A stretch of DNA of 64,000 nt from Lamellibrachia satsuma (GCA_033239005.1 BSQZ01000021.1:8052016-8116015); one strand, 5' to 3'. Counted from the first letter of the stretch, positions 31,691 to 47,770 are shown. Notes: generated from the sequence alone by a model not told the origin. Program-made: numbers and translations.

Positions 31691-34600
31691 ATGGAGGGGG
31701 ATATAGTGGGCGAATGGCTGCGTTCCCTCGACCTCGGTCACCATCTGCAAGCGTTCCTGGACAACGGGTACGACGACTTGGAGGTTTGCAAACAGATCGG
31801 GGATCCGGACCTGGATGCAATCGGCGTCCTGTGTCCGCTGGACAGGGACGCCGTTCTGGAGGCTGTGAAAGTTTTACGGCTACAGAGGGAAAGCACCGTC
31901 TACTTCGTGTTGGAGGAACCGCACCCTCGGGATGACGGGGGGTCTTACGGAGATTATTTCTACCAGCCACCCTTTGACATCGTCGCGGCACCCTCCCGCC
32001 AGGACGGCGCCAAAGACACAAAGTTGGTTTATCCCAAACTACAGCTGATGGCGATTGTTAGGGATAGGCTGGCCCAAGACAATATAGACATCTCTAAGGA
32101 TCCGTACACGAACAAGGTAACACTGCCAATATAATGTCCCGTATAATAAGAAAACAACTCAAAAGTTACAACAGATGTTCCGAAATGTCTAGATCTGTGA
32201 ATTTATAATAATGATGAAACTGTTATTTCAGACAAAACATACAATGTAAATGATACAAGCAAATATGCATTAAAAATAAAGTTAAAATATGTAAAAAAAT
32301 ATAATGTTTAATTGGACACTCTTCAATAATCCTTCCTTAACCATGCATGTTTTAAAAAAAAATTGACAAGTCATACTTGGTGTTAACTGCCACAGACACA
32401 GAATGTATGCTCAATAACCTTATCTTTGGCTCACAAAAGAATTTCCCATGTTAGTAGATTTAAATTGGAATTCCATTTAAATTATGGCAGAAAGACTCAG
32501 TTATCTTCAACATCCTTTGTGTAAGCACCCAGTAGAAAGGAACTACATTTTGACCAGAAAAAAACAATGTCATATTTTCGATGCGCCTCACCCGTATGTC
32601 TAAATCTAGACATGCTCACCAGGTGTACCAAGTTTTTATAAAGTGAACTGCGCTTCAAGCATTGTGGTATGCCAACTGTGGGGTATCTAGTATCTCGCAA
32701 TGGTGGGGCAAGCTTCGTTACCCATTAGTTGACCTTGTTGCAATGTAACTACACAATGAAAAATTACGGAAAATAAATTAAACCAAAGGTGAGGCATGGC
32801 CAGATAAGCCACTGTGTGCCAAGCAGCAACCAACTCCCACACCACTGAGCCAGTGATCGGCCTGAGACCATCAACTGGTGGAGAAAAATAACAGTTATTG
32901 ATTTCAGAGGGTTTGGGACACATTCAAGGGCTTCTCCCTGACCAGTGCCAGAATTAATGGCTTGCCCTGAGGCGTTTGAATCAAAACAATCTTGCCAAGA
33001 CATCAGTAATTCATGCTGCAGCCTACAGTGTATCTAGATAAAAAAGATGTGGTAGTGCCCACAGGACATTTTGTATGATCTTCGCTTGAGTTTGATAAAT
33101 TTACACATAATTTCTCCCAATCTTGTTAGCAGTTCTTTGTAAAATAATTCATGTTGATTGATGTATAAACTGTGACATGAGATCAGCAGTGTTGATTGTG
33201 CATTACTGCTGATAAAGCAAGGCAGAATCACAGACCAAGTCTTCCACAGTGATGTCTGCTGATATTGACACTTGGCTTGATTGCCGTTCAGATTATATTC
33301 ATTAGATGTCACTTTGCCATGCCTACTGGAAGATGAATGTGTCATTCAACTGGTGATTCTTGTTTTGAACCATCTTCTTTATGATTGGTCCTCGGTTCAT
33401 TTAAGTTTTCTTTTATTGAATAGTTATGAAGATATCGATAGAAATATTTTCTTGATACTTTAAATGTGTAGTAGAACCAGAGGGCACAAAGTACAACTGA
33501 AAGCAGGATTAATAAAAGAGTGGTGTCGATTGGTAATGAGAAAGTACTAATTCTTCCAGCCCTGGTTAATGAATGAAACAACATTAATTATCTACTGATT
33601 GTGCTAATGCTAGCAGCGTGAATTACTGAATATGTTTTTAAAATGTAATTAACAGACATGAGATATCTGATAAAGGCAGGCTACACATAACCAAAACGAT
33701 GTTGGATTCTTCATAAGCCAATGGCTTCCTTGTCCACTTGCCATCTGGAGCGTATCGCTTTGGCTGGTAATGTTGTTATCGATAAAAAATATAATAAATA
33801 CTGTTGTTAAATTTTGTTAAAATATAATATGTGTCTGCTACTGTCTAGGGTATGATCTACTAGACATGACAGCCATTTGGCACCTAACTGTTTTTTATCT
33901 ACAGATAATAATAATTATGTTCTGACAAATATGAACCATGTGCTCATAACTTGTCTCATGATTTCCCTGTATGTCAACTGTTGATTTAATTTCGTGGACT
34001 CATCTATCAACATAAAGTGCAGTAGTTCAGGAGGGGTGAGGATGGTTGTGTTGTGTTAGTGCTTGATTATTTTTAGGCTTGTAGCTTGCAGACTCTGATA
34101 GATGTGTTTATCCTATTTATTCTTAGGTTTGCTATTTTGGAGATGACATTGACATGGAATGGCCTGGTTTCAAGATGATATCACAGTGCTGAGTGAGCGG
34201 AGGCGTGCTTATCTCACTTCAATGAGTGTTGATCAGTTACACTACAGTAAATTCAGTTCATTGTTCTAGTAATTCAAAGTTCAGCTAACTTTCCAGTGAT
34301 GCCGTAGGCCCTACTAAAGCTTCATATCAAACATCGGTTTATGTTTCTTTATTACAAGAAAAAACGTTTTCCACTTATAAGTAATAGTAATAATAATATT
34401 TGGTTGGATGTGCTTGTTGACATTGGCACCTTATGCTCCAAGGGGAGCAAAGAGGACTGTGTGAGTGAGAGAGTGAGTGAGTGAGTGAGTGAGTGAGTGA
34501 ATGTGTTTGTTGACATTGGCACTTTATGCTCCAGGAGGAGCAAAGAGGACTGAGTGAGTGAGGGTGTTTGTTGACATTGGCACTTTATGCTCCAAGGGGA

Positions 34601-37600
34601 GCGAAGAGGACTGAGTGAGTGAATGTGTTTGTTGACATTGGCACTTTATGCTCCAAGGGGAGCGAAGAGGACTGAGTGAGTGAGTGTGGTTGTCGACATT
34701 ATAAAGTTGCTGTTGAATTGAGATGTCGCTTGATCTGCTGTATTAATAGTTTCATAAGTTATATATTAACTAACTTCCTGCAATGTTCCAACCAAACCAG
34801 TTATAAGTGGTAAATAACTACATCTGTCCATTGACAGAAATCCTTGAATTTATTAGCTTATTCATTCAATTAATTAACAATTGTCATCAGCGAATGTCAC
34901 AACGTACATTAAAAATCACAACTGGGGATTAATTAAGATGACAATGCGTAAATTATATAACAAATGAAGGAGAATGTAAAACTGAATATTACAATATTTT
35001 ATTTACAGAGGAGACAAATTTATATATTTTGTTTGTCGTATTCACTAAAAATTAAACTATTCAGATTTTTTTAATAGATGTACACATACCCCGGTATTTT
35101 TAGCCTGTTTACCCTGTGACCTGCATTTTGTTGTCTGTGGAGTGGATCCAGTGTAGTAGTTACACAGGCTCCCATTGTTGTTGTAAACTGGCTCAGCCTA
35201 GGCTGCCCATGTATTGATGACAGTAAACTGGTAATGCTAGACAGGACAATTTTCATCAGCTTTGAGGATGAAATATGATGTTTTTCACTTGCAAAAACCC
35301 TCATATACTGGTTTTGCACCCCTGGGAGAGAATGCATCAGGTCTTCAGAGTCCCAAGCTGAACCAGAGCTACTGGGATAGCATCATGGTCACCTTTGCCA
35401 TTGGTGGCCAGTGCAGTATAATGTTTCCAGGGCTCAGTAGAAAATTTGTTAAACAATTTTCTTTAAACTTTCACAGCACATTAAACATTAATTGAACGAC
35501 TGTCTTTTTGTAAGAAATTTGTGAAAACAACCTAGCTCGTTTTTCATAAATATGGATCCAAAGCTGATACCCCTCAATTTCGACCCAGTCTGGTGACTGA
35601 TTTTGAAATGTTGATGCGTTCTGCAGAATGATCAGTGTAGTGATATGTGAGTGGTCAGTACCTGTTCATTGCCGTCAAGTGAAAGGTCTAGTGCAGTAGT
35701 GCAGAAAACCGTAACAGTTACTGTACTAACGCATCTGATACAAAAGTGCTCAGAAAAATTCACTCATCACGCCCAATCCTCACTTTCATATTGACTCTAA
35801 GTCTTTATACAATACAATGACATACAATATAAAACACTTGTGCTAAAATCCTGTAGAGAATGAAGCTCGGCAATGCACCAAAACAAAAGGAGTTAAGCAG
35901 TTTCTAATCAATTAGCAATTCCAGTTGTAAACAGTTGGATTGATATTGGCGGACGGATCCTAACTGTGGTCAGCTATATCCATCAGTACAGGCCAAAATC
36001 CATGTTAACAATGTGCTTATGGAACACAAATTATACATGTAATAAACATGTATCTGCTCAATAATCTATAAAGTGGGTTTTAGTCAGATATTAATTTTGT
36101 AGAAATATTTGGTCCATCAAAATTTTATAATTGTTAAATCTTGTGAAATCATATTAAATGAAGATCTAATAAGATTCCATGTGTACCTGAACCGTTTTGC
36201 TTGTAAATGCAGTGTACCGTTGAGACTTGGTCATTATATTTTAATAGCTAGTCATCAATATAGGATATTAGTATAGGTAGATATGATTATTGCAATGTGC
36301 ATCAAGTTGCTAATGCTAGCTAGACACAAAAAGGACAACATTATATACAGTAGATGCAAATCAATCAGATTGGTTTATGAATTATTGACAGACACATGTA
36401 TGTAAAAGTATTCACATAGGATGATGAATGAATGGAACAGATTATCTACCGATTGTGTAAATGTTAATCGCGTGCAAATGTTTAAAAACAAAGTCTACAA
36501 ATTTCTGAAGATGGGCCATTATACATGATAGATGATTAATCTTTGGACTGTCGATGATAAGTCTCGGTGTCTGCCTGCCATAGGCCTGAGTTTTTTTTGC
36601 TTTGGCTGGCAATCTTGAGAACTATTTGATTCAGTGATGCTCCGATTAATCTGTTTTGTCGACGATAGATTAGTTCATGCTTCCGATCAAGGAATCGATC
36701 ACAATCTTGTATGATTGATAATTTTTTATTACTTTCATTCTGAATTTTATTTACTGTCGTTCCATGGCTTATCTGTCCGACATCATGACATGACAAGTGT
36801 AAACGTGACAGGAAGAGAGAAGACTTCTGATTGGCTATTCTGCCTCCCTTCTCCCATTTACTGGCCAATGAAAACCTTCATATTATTAACTTTGGTGATA
36901 GTGGCATCTACAAAGTCAGGCATGGAAAGGGAGGAATAAAGTAACATCTCCGATTCCTCTTGGTGGTTCATGGGTGGCAGGGAACGATTTAAATAATGAG
37001 ACAATTGGACGCGAGTCTGCCCATCGCAGGCTGAATTGGCTGGGTCTGGCGAGCGAGCTTGCCATGCATATGTTATGTGAAACTGCAAGAAAAACAAAAA
37101 CATTTCCTCTTTCAATGATAGATATTCAAACTATTAAAAAATTTAAGAAATACATATAGAAACGGTCAATTTATTAAACATAGTGATTAACTGCTATGAT
37201 CGATCATCATTGATCAGTTAGATAAACCAATGATTCATCATGAAAATGTTACCAATTCCCAACATTAGTTTGATTCATGAATCTTACACAGTAACCTGCA
37301 TGACTTGTCCTGTCTTCACTGAGGCCTGTAGAAGAAACAGTAACCTGCATGACTTATCCTAGCTTCACCCAGGCCTGTAGAAGTAACAGTGACCTGCATG
37401 ACTAGTCCTATCTTCATCCAGGCCTGTAGAAGTAACAGTTACGTGCATGACTTGTCCTATCTTCACCCAGGCCTGTAGAAGAAACAGTTAAATGCATGAC
37501 TTGTCGTAGCTTCACCCAGGCCTGTAGAAGTAATAGTTACCTGCATGACTTGTCCTAGCTTCACCCAGGCCTGTAGAAGTAACAGTTACCTGCATGACTT

Positions 37601-40600
37601 GTCGTAGCTTCACTCAGACCCGTAGAAGTAACAGTTACCTGCATGACTTGTCCTATCTTCACCCAGGCCTGTAGAAGAAACAGTTACCTGCATGACTTGT
37701 CCTATCTTCACACAGGCATGTAGAAGTAACAGTGACCTGCATGAGTTGTCCTATCGTCACCCAGGCCTGTAGAAGTAACAGTTACCTGCATGACTAGTCC
37801 TATGTTCACCCAGGTCCATTGAAGTAACAGTGACCTGCATGACTAGTCCTATCTTCACCCAGGCCTGTAGAAGTAACAGTGACCTGCATAACTTGTCCTA
37901 TCGTCACTCAGGCCCGTAGAAGTAACAGTGACCTTCATGACTTGTCCTATCTTCACCCAGGCCTGTAGAAGTAACAGTGACCTGCATGACTAGTCCTATC
38001 TTCACCCAGGCCTGTAGAAGTAACAGTGACCTTAATGATTCTGTAGACATGTTTGGTGAATTAGAAAGTGGACAGTCGGAAAGCTTCAGAAATGCTACCT
38101 TGTTTGTAATTCACAGTTTGATCACATGGTCTACAAATACAGCACACCAAATGCAGCATCCACTCATTGGTATGTAGTATTATTCTCACTGGCGAATGGC
38201 AGCTAAGACAACCACACACTAGCAAAATTAATATATTAACCAAATATGATTAACGGCATGCAAAATCATGTGGTGTATTCTAAAAATAAGATGTGTCGTT
38301 GTTTTGTCTTTGATGATGATCTTCATAAAATGTTTATATTTTACTATAGAACTTAATAATAATAATAATAATAAAGATTTAACAAGATTTAACAAGATTT
38401 GCCATCCAAGCCAAAGGCCCAGATGGCAAGTGGATGGTTGTATTCTCAATCGTAACTTAAATTCTTAAGCTCCCTCCTCAATTTTTTAGCTAACTGCAAA
38501 TCAGGTTCATTGAAGTTCATATCTGTAGTGTGAAAAGTCATATGTAAGTACGTTTAATAATAGACTCTTAGAGTATGTTGTTAAAATCATCAAACAAATT
38601 GACATTGTTAGTTAGATCGGTTAACTTGTAAAAGTTGGAACAGCCTTACATAGTATATATAGCCAAACTACTTTTGCCCTTTTTTTCGTTGAATTTTGAC
38701 TGGATCCAGTAAAAATAATTTATTAGTTTGTCTGATGACTTCATAAAAACTAAATCCATCTAAGTTGTTATAGTGGCCTGATCCCAGTTATTGTTCACAT
38801 GCAGAAACATGGGTCTGTTGTTTATCCCTAAGATGTGCTCTGCTTCTGTGACAACGTCCAAATCATGCACTTTACCATCCAGGCACAATGTGGTAGTTTG
38901 AATGATCAGTATGCAGTTAGGCCTTTTTTATTATTTGCTTAACACAAAAATGGGTCAGCCGTTCGAAAAAATACAAAAATAAAATAGTAGCCAAAAGTTT
39001 AATTCCTACTTTACTTAAAATAAATTATCGTCATGAAAGCAGTGTTGATGGTAATTATTTAATTACACATTTTTTCAAGTTTCACAGCGGCCCTCAGACT
39101 AAATTTTACAGCGGTTCGAAGTTACCTGTAAGCCAACGTTAGGCAGGTTGTTGTTTTATATTTACAAACAAATCTTATGTAAATGCAAATTAAGTTGTTG
39201 AGTAAACTAATGCAACTATATTTCATAATGCAGTACCAGTAATTTTTTTCATGATGTACATCTGAAGAGCTTAGCAGCGACACCTAGTGAATGAACAGTG
39301 AAATAGTGCCAATTGGTCACAAGGCTTGCAAAAATCAGGAGGGCTATTTCTGGTTGGGATACATACTATGCTAGCTGAAATAGGAGTCTTAACAACATGA
39401 ATGCCAACATTATATTAAAGTACACACAATCTGATTAATCACAGGTCGTCTTTGAGCACAGTAAACTAATATTTCATGTTACAATATGACATGATGAAAG
39501 CATAAAGAAGTTGAAAAAAATGAATATATATCGGGTCGGCGGATCCGTAAAACAACTAATAAAAAATAAAGGACCCTAAAAAAAAATGTTACTACATTTC
39601 AGACATTCCCTTTTATCTTCTACCGTAGACATGTTGTGAGTCCTGTTTCCAACAGTTGCAGGCACATGTTGTGAGTCCTGTTTCCAACAGTTGCAGGCAC
39701 ATGTTTGCGGCGTACCTTTCATGGCAATAGTTTTTCAACATCCTCAATCACAAGAGTGATTTCTTGCCAGCAGGTCAACAGTCCCTCTCAAAGATAGGCT
39801 CTGGTTGCAGAGATGTAGACTTTCTGCTTCCGAAAATTGCCAGAATCGCTAGACTTGAGACAGCTGGATGGCCAACGTCTGAATCAGCAGTTTCCTCTTC
39901 ACTGACAGATGCATCATCTGCAGCCAGCATTCAGCATGCAGACGCAGACGGCATGGTTTGGCAGAGATAAAAGTTCACCCCATGTTTTTCATGCATGCCA
40001 GTTAATACCATCAGTTATTCCATGAGTTAGTCATCACAGCAGTGCTTGTAACAAGATTTGTCAAAACGCGGTGAAACTTGACGAATTGATGGCTTGCAAA
40101 TGTCAAAACGCGTGGAATGACTCTCAGATTGAACTTTAAGAATCGATGGCATGCAAATGTGTGGTGAAGGAAAGTCAACAGACTTCACAGCGGGCTGAAT
40201 ATCAATGTAGATATCTATCAATCTCTATCAGTTAGACACATCAAAGCCCTGTGAGTTGGCATTTGCATAATTTGCTTGGCAATAGTAGCAGCAAGACGTT
40301 TGATCCTTATAGACAAAGGGTGACCACCTATCACTGGTGGGGTTAGATCACTGTTTCACATCGAGTCCATGTCATATGAATAAAGAGCCTGTGATTTTGG
40401 CATTGTTCCCCTTTCCAAAATTTTTTGCACCTTGGAAAAATAATTTTTAAACTTAATTGAAAAGGGCACATTCCCACTTCTGCTAGTTGCATATATGCAC
40501 GAGTCATTGATAGAAGGATCCCTGGTGTATGAAGACAGAAACCGGTTTTTCTTTCATGTTGATTTTCTCTAGAAAATAAATTGTTGGATTTTATGAAAAT

Positions 40601-43600
40601 GCTACTGAAGGTCGATGACAAAACACAAATCAAAGTGTATAGTTTTTGTTATATTCGAACAGTTATTTTGTGCACAGTGTGGAATTACCTGACTAATTTT
40701 TAGCACTGGTCTTAGGGGAAAAAACAATACTGTACTGTACCCTGGTGTAACACCAACAGAGAAACTGATCTGCCAGGTGACACTTGTGCTGAATATGTTG
40801 ACAGATTGGATGACACTTCGGTGACACTATGAATCTATATAAATGGAACAACAGAATTGTTCATTGTAACTGCTACTTAGTGCCATTTGCAGCCTGTGCC
40901 AGTGCAGGGTGTGACAAAGACTGTGCCAGGATGATAGTCTCTAGAAATATGTAGATCTACTAAGAAGTAGTCTCACTGAAGCCTGCCTGGCTGTTCCAGC
41001 TCTCACTGTGAGGAGCTCTCTCAGTCTAGTGGCTGGCAGTGATGTAATCATCTGATTGGCTCCATCTCTGTGTCTAAGGATGTCATTAGCTTCTGATAAT
41101 GTATGTAGATTTAAGCTAGTGGAAGTTTCTATTCCTGCCATGGTGGAGTAGCACAAGACATGGCAGATGGAATCGATGTACACAACTCATGTTCTGTTTT
41201 ATATGTGTTCTCTAGTTACGAAGAATGCCTAAAAGAATGCGGTTTAACAACTCTGAAGACAAGGAGGTTAAGAGGAGATTTTAAGAAATTGAATGGGCAT
41301 AAAAATATTGATAGAAGTTAGAATTTTATTTTTCTCACTCAAGGAAGATAGTAGAACTAGAAGACATTAGGTAACATTAGTAAAGGATCAGTGTAGGTTG
41401 GATATCAGGAAGTACTCGTTCTCACAGAGGACAATAAAAGAATGGAACAAATTATGTACAGATTGTAAAATTGCTTGTTTAAAAATAAGGTTGAAAAAAA
41501 CTCAGGCGGGTTAGACATAGATGAAAATTTTTGGGACTTTTGTTAAGCTAATAGCTTCCTTGTCCACTTGCCATCTGGACCTTTGCCTTGGATGGCAATC
41601 TTGTTAAATCTTCTTAAATTAAGACTGCACACAACAGCAATCTTGAATTGTATTGGTTAGTATCAATCAACCAATCAATCAATCAATATTTTACTTCCAA
41701 CAAACAGTTCAGATTTTATAATAGTAAAATAGAACACAACACTACATTCAACAAATAACAGTAAATAAGGTATTATTAGAAATAGTGTACTGGAAAGAGG
41801 GTGAACAGAACCGTAGTACCCAAATAGTACCCTAATACCTAATAAGAACTACCTACAGCATAACTGCTGCATGTTAGGTTTGATTATGAATGTTTTTTTA
41901 GAACATACCCAAATACCAGACAATAGTGGTATTTTAATATTTGCTTAGTAGGGTATATAAATATTTCACCTAGGGGTGCAGTTATTCAGTTATTGTAGTA
42001 ATAATAATAATAATACAATGTAATACAAGTTATTAACTTATTTACATTTGTTGTTATTTGTGATAATTCAAAATATATATTTTCTGTTCATATGCTTGAT
42101 GATGTACCCCAGAAATATAGAACATTGGTTTGAGACAGTAGAATACATAACCTCCACCAAACAGGACCACTACAAAATGTTCTTTTTGTAGTTTACAGTA
42201 CTGATTTTGTTTGGTAGGTTTTTATGCAATTTTTAATAGTCACTGTCCAAAATAAATGTGGCGCTTATGGTGCAAAATAGAACATTATTATATCAGTGAA
42301 GTTGCGAGAAATTGTTAACGCAAGTTCAACACATAATTTTGTACTTTAATTAAATGAGAGAGTTGGAATAATGATGTATCCATGGCAACAACAGGAATGC
42401 AAATATTTCACGAATTATTGCATCAGCAAAGTATACATCATACCTAAAATAATGCTCACTGATGTTAAACAGAAATCACAACGCTAGCATCAGAACACAA
42501 AATGGGCTGATCTGACGTTTGAGTAACTTTGAACATGATTGAGCATGTGTTGGCGTAGATCTATGCGATTGTTTCAGTGCATGGAAAATTATTGCGTAAA
42601 TCTTTCCAGTATCTTATTGTTCATTTTAAATTCAAATTACATCTGCCACTCATGGATTTAGATATACCACGACACGTAATCTTTACTGACGACCCCAGTT
42701 CTACACCATGGTGAAAATTTATATTGTCATAGCTTCTAAAAGGACAACATCAACAGAAACGAAAACCACAGAGCAATAGCGTTCATCTTTTGGAACATCT
42801 GGCGATTAGCAATATGACATTTTAGGTACTGTTTATTGTGCAACTTTATGCATTTCTTGCATATTTAGCACTACTCTCTGATTCTCAAGTATCCTAATAT
42901 TGTAGCTTTTGTTTTTATGTTTCCTGTGATTTGCAACTGCAGTTGCACATTTGTATGCACAACCACTTGAAAAACACAACTTTTTCTTGGATGGAGCTCA
43001 TGTTTGTGTAATACTGGAGACTTTACGACTGTAGACTGTTTCCTGCAGCTGTTCTTCTGTGTACATCTAGATTTTTTTTTGATTTCTGACTTCTCATGAC
43101 TATTTCCTGGTGCCATCTTGTTTTGTGGCATCTGCTTCATCTTTTTTCTTGAAATAGTGAAGTTTCTTTTTGCTATTTAACATTGCTTTTATGTTAATCT
43201 TTAAATTCATTGCTGTCTGTCATTTTATTCCACGCATCAATGTTCTGGATTCTCACTGTTGGCGTTCCTGATCATCCACAAAGGCTGCATATGTGATGTA
43301 TGTAGGTCTTAGCATCCAGTTCCTAGGAATAGCATTCTTGTGATTGCGTTAACTTCTTTTATAATACTGTCTTATCAGTAATGACTGATGTAGATAAACA
43401 GTCTCAGAATGCATCCCAGTCAGACTAAATATTGTGTGTTGAATTTGCTGTCGTTATCAGATGCTTCAAAGATGTTTTTTTCTTAAAAGCATCTATAGTA
43501 CTGTAGATTTGTTTGTGTAGAAAGTGTAGTGCGATGTTTTCCACTAATCAAAGTCAGAGTATTATAATTTGGGTATTGAACACTATAAATGTATCCATTC

Positions 43601-46600
43601 AAGTTCGTGGACTGGTTAATGAGATATTTGTAGCAACAGTCTGTAGCCATATATCAGTTGTCAAATATTTTACCAAACACAAACTTAAAGGTGCTTAATC
43701 AATTAAAATGTTTTGCTAGTCTCATTTCAAATTAGTTTTGTGAAAAAACAAACCTACCTAGTGTCCACTACAACATGCCAGCTCGTTTGTGCAACTTTTG
43801 TATGTAGTTTTTGTGAAATCATCAGACAAACTGTTAAATTAGTTAATGCTTGTTCAAGCATTAACTGAAGTGAAAATCGAAATTAAGAAAAATAAAAATG
43901 TTCTTCCTTGGTGAAATTGCTTAACTTTGTCATGTGATCGGTGAGAGGATGGAAGTCATGCCCAAGATCAACATTGATCCACACAGTGTTTACCATTTTG
44001 GATATCTACTATTTTGATCCTTACCAGATCTAATGACTGAAGTCAATTATTTCGATGATTTGAACAAAAAAAGGCATTTTTTTATTGACTGCAGATGTTA
44101 CATAAACTATTCACACACTACAAATTGGGGCACCAATGAACTGGATTTGCGATAGGCTAAATCAGTTGAGGAAGCAGTTTTATTGGAGTTTAGTGAGATT
44201 TAATTCCTGCGATCCTGAACCTAAATATTGACATGGTTAAGACCTGACAATCTGCCTGGTGGTCTGCGCTGTCTGACCAGGGCATTCACTAGTACAAGTT
44301 GTAGGGTACTGAGTTACAAATCGCATGGGCCACTGACAGATGTGACAGTCACCTGTCCAGGAAGCCAGTCACCCAGTTAGGTAATCTGACAGGCCAGGTG
44401 AGGTTATCATGTATAATTGTATGCAACAGCTGCAACTTTGCTACAAATATGTACATTGACTTTCTTTGATTGCCATCCAATCCAGTGGGGGGGGGAAGAG
44501 GCAAGATTAGTCACCCATTAGTTTACCCTGCTACCATGTAGTGCAGCAACATGTTACATACAAAAAAGAATCAACAATTGGAGCCAAAAAAATCAACAAT
44601 TTGAGCCAATTGGAGCCAACAATTGGAATCAACAATTGGAGCCATGATCCAATGGCCCCCAAATATGCCACAGATCCAATATCCAGGGTGTTTCCTCTGG
44701 AATTACAGGGGTGATTGTCCTCCAATCTCTAGGGTGTTTGCTATCCAATTTCCATGGTGTTTGCCCTCCAATCCCAGGGGTGTTTGCCCTCTGATATTTA
44801 GGGCATTTGCATGATTATCAAAGTGTTTACTGTCTAATCATTAGGGGTGTTTGCACTCTGATCACTAGGATATTTAGTTTGTGATCACTAGGGTGTTTGA
44901 CCCCCATCATGTAGGTGTTTGATCCCCAATCACTAGGGTGTTTGACCCCAATCACCAGAATGTTTCCTTTCTGATCTCTAAAATGTGAACTTTCTGATCC
45001 CTAGGGTGTTTGCCTGCCTATAATTAAGGAGTTTTCCATACCAAGGGTACTGTGGCCAAATATATCACTGATGAAAAATAATTTTTTCAGTAGGACCACC
45101 ACATAGGTGTTATTGGGAATGGGAAATGTCGATATGCATAAAACAACCAACGATGTGGTATAAATATAAAATAATATATACAGCTCTGTTAAAAAGTGTA
45201 TATTTAAAAAGAAATATAAATACATCAATTAATTAGTAGCTATCAAATTTAACAATTTAAAAAAATTACAGTAAAAACGGTGGGTTGTAAATACATAAAA
45301 TCATCTATATATTATAGCTCTATAAAACAGGAAATTAAAACAATGTTGACTTCTAATGAATTCTCCATTATCACATATGGTAATGCATTCAGTGTTTAGT
45401 GGCTAATTTTCATATTTGATTGCAATTCTATGACATGCTGAATAGTTTTGGGAAAATCTCAAATACTGAAAACAGTACTCTTACCGTACTTAGACTTACA
45501 AACTATGATATCATTACAGGTTATCCTGTTGATTTTTGTAGAGTTTCCTAATCTGGTACATTTATGTGTTAGTTTGGTGTTTAATGATATACAGCTATAT
45601 ATATATAATTCTTATAGAGCGCAATATCCTTAAAAAGCTCAAGGCGTTTTACATAATTAAATAATGATAAAATTGTAAGTAATTTTCAAACTAAATGTAT
45701 AAGAATAAAAATAAAATATAAGATCAAGACAAATGTGCATAGATAAATAGTTAATAAATTAATGTGGCATAACAAAAATGGATGAACATATTTAATTTAG
45801 AATAACAGCAACATAAAATACTGATGTCGTAATTAGAGCATTAAAATGGATGATAAAGAAAAAACTGTGTAATCTGTAAACAGATTTAAAAATTGAATGA
45901 TAAAATGTCAGCAATATTCCACTAGACACAGGTGCGTTTTTAAAGGTTTCTGGAACGCTGATATATAACGTTCTGTTGCACTTTATGGCAGTTGATAAGG
46001 TTGTTTCAAAAGCTTTGGTTTATGTTGTAAATAGTATGATCACACTTCACATTACTTGAACATGGACAGTGATAAGATGAAGAGACACTCTAAAAGGTGG
46101 TGTCAAACAAATTGATGTAAAGTGCACTTTGGGCAACTGTACATGGTCAGTAGCCATTCATTTAGATAGTGGAACACATTTATGGGCTCTTGATTCCATT
46201 CGGCAGTCTGTAGCACACAGATAACAGCATTCAGTGCAGGTGGCCTGCGATTTATAAGAAGGATTCAGACAATAAACATGCAGCGCACGTTCACCGCCAC
46301 CTTATGTAATCAACTATCTTTCATCAAGGAGTTTTTTTATGGAAATGCGCTGGATTGCTAATGGGATCAGTGCTGGATCCCTCCCTTCTTAGGCGAAGTT
46401 ATTTCTGCGGCTGTATTCAGGAGACACGTTGTGGCACTGTCTCTGCCTGTCAATGGCCGGGTGTTATATTAGAAGGCAACCAAAGCAGAAAGAGAAAGGG
46501 AGACCTAGATGCAGCTGCTTGGTATTACTCACCCAAAGCGTGTAGCGAGTGATATGGTGGAATTTACTGGGCAGCTCTGTGATGAGCCTATGATTAGGGT

Positions 46601-47733
46601 CTATTACAGATAGGCTGTCTGGTGTCACGTTGCAGGCTGATTGTTGCTGCAGAGGATGGACACTCATTGGTTCACTGCTCATTGTCATGGTCAGGCCGCG
46701 AAATCATTCCTCATTAGCCATTGTTTTCAGTGTCTGCAGATATATTTACACTAGGCAAGAGGCTCGTCTTTCGCTTCCCAGGAATGGCAAAGATCCAGGG
46801 TGCTGAAAAGTTACTTTTTCGAGGCTATTTGGAACCTTATTAAAATGCAATGAACACACACAATAAACACATATTTTATGTCTGTAATAATTCTTGTAGA
46901 CATATCACTAAGGTTACTTGACAGTAACCATGTACAACAATAAAATGATGCCCTCTTTGCAATAAAACCGTAACATCATGGGATGTCATGTGACGTCATG
47001 TGCACTGTATGGTAGTTGGTTACAGAGAATATTCGATGATGAACATACAATCAATTATTTGGAGCACATTTCTTCTGCTTCTTGATGACAGTATGGAGAA
47101 GGTATGTCATTGAATACATATTTGTGAGGTTAGTGCATGTCAATTTTAAATCTTACATTATTAGCTCTGCAGATGCAGATCTGCATTGCAACTAGCGTTC
47201 GTGACATTAGTAAAATAATACGAACTATACTAGTTAATTAAGTACACATCAACAAATTAATAAAAAAACTTGCATGTTTACAATAATATGTAAAACAAAT
47301 AATAACATAATATTGCTTAGTTTATTGCTTTATTGGTTGATCATATTCAGCAATTCAATCCAATTTGACAGAAATGAAAAAATTTTGAATGGCTGTCCGA
47401 GAAAGGGTTACTTCTCACAGCAAGAGATCTGTCTTGACCTGTGGGTCACATCGATGTCTGTGTCCATCAGAAATCACAGATCCTGGTGTGTCCACACATG
47501 CTCTAAACCCCAATGTTTCAACCACAGGTAATCTGATCAAACCAGAGTATTGCTAGAGAGCTGCAGTAACTGAATCTACATGTTAAACAGACAGCAGTGG
47601 CCGGATGTAGAAGTAGGACAAATTCTCTGTCAGACAAACACAATGTGATGCTTCTAAGAGCTGTGTCACCGACCCACACACTTTCTGATATTGTAGAAAC
47701 TTCAACTGGCTAAAATAATCCATGCAAAGGCCT

Positions 47734-47770
<37 letters not shown>

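Noticed and set aside
31512..32021. 169-codon minus-strand frame opposite the SAMD5-like first exon
   Set aside because: It is the antisense shadow of a GC-rich exon; the plus strand has a clear SAM domain.
39764..39970. Possible small gene, plus strand, and acidic minus-strand frame
   Set aside because: Neither has recognisable homology or splice signals that link it to another exon. It may be an old transposon piece, but I cannot support it.
42871..43140. 89-codon Lys-rich minus-strand frame
   Set aside because: No recognisable motif, no splice context, and its composition matches the surrounding intron.
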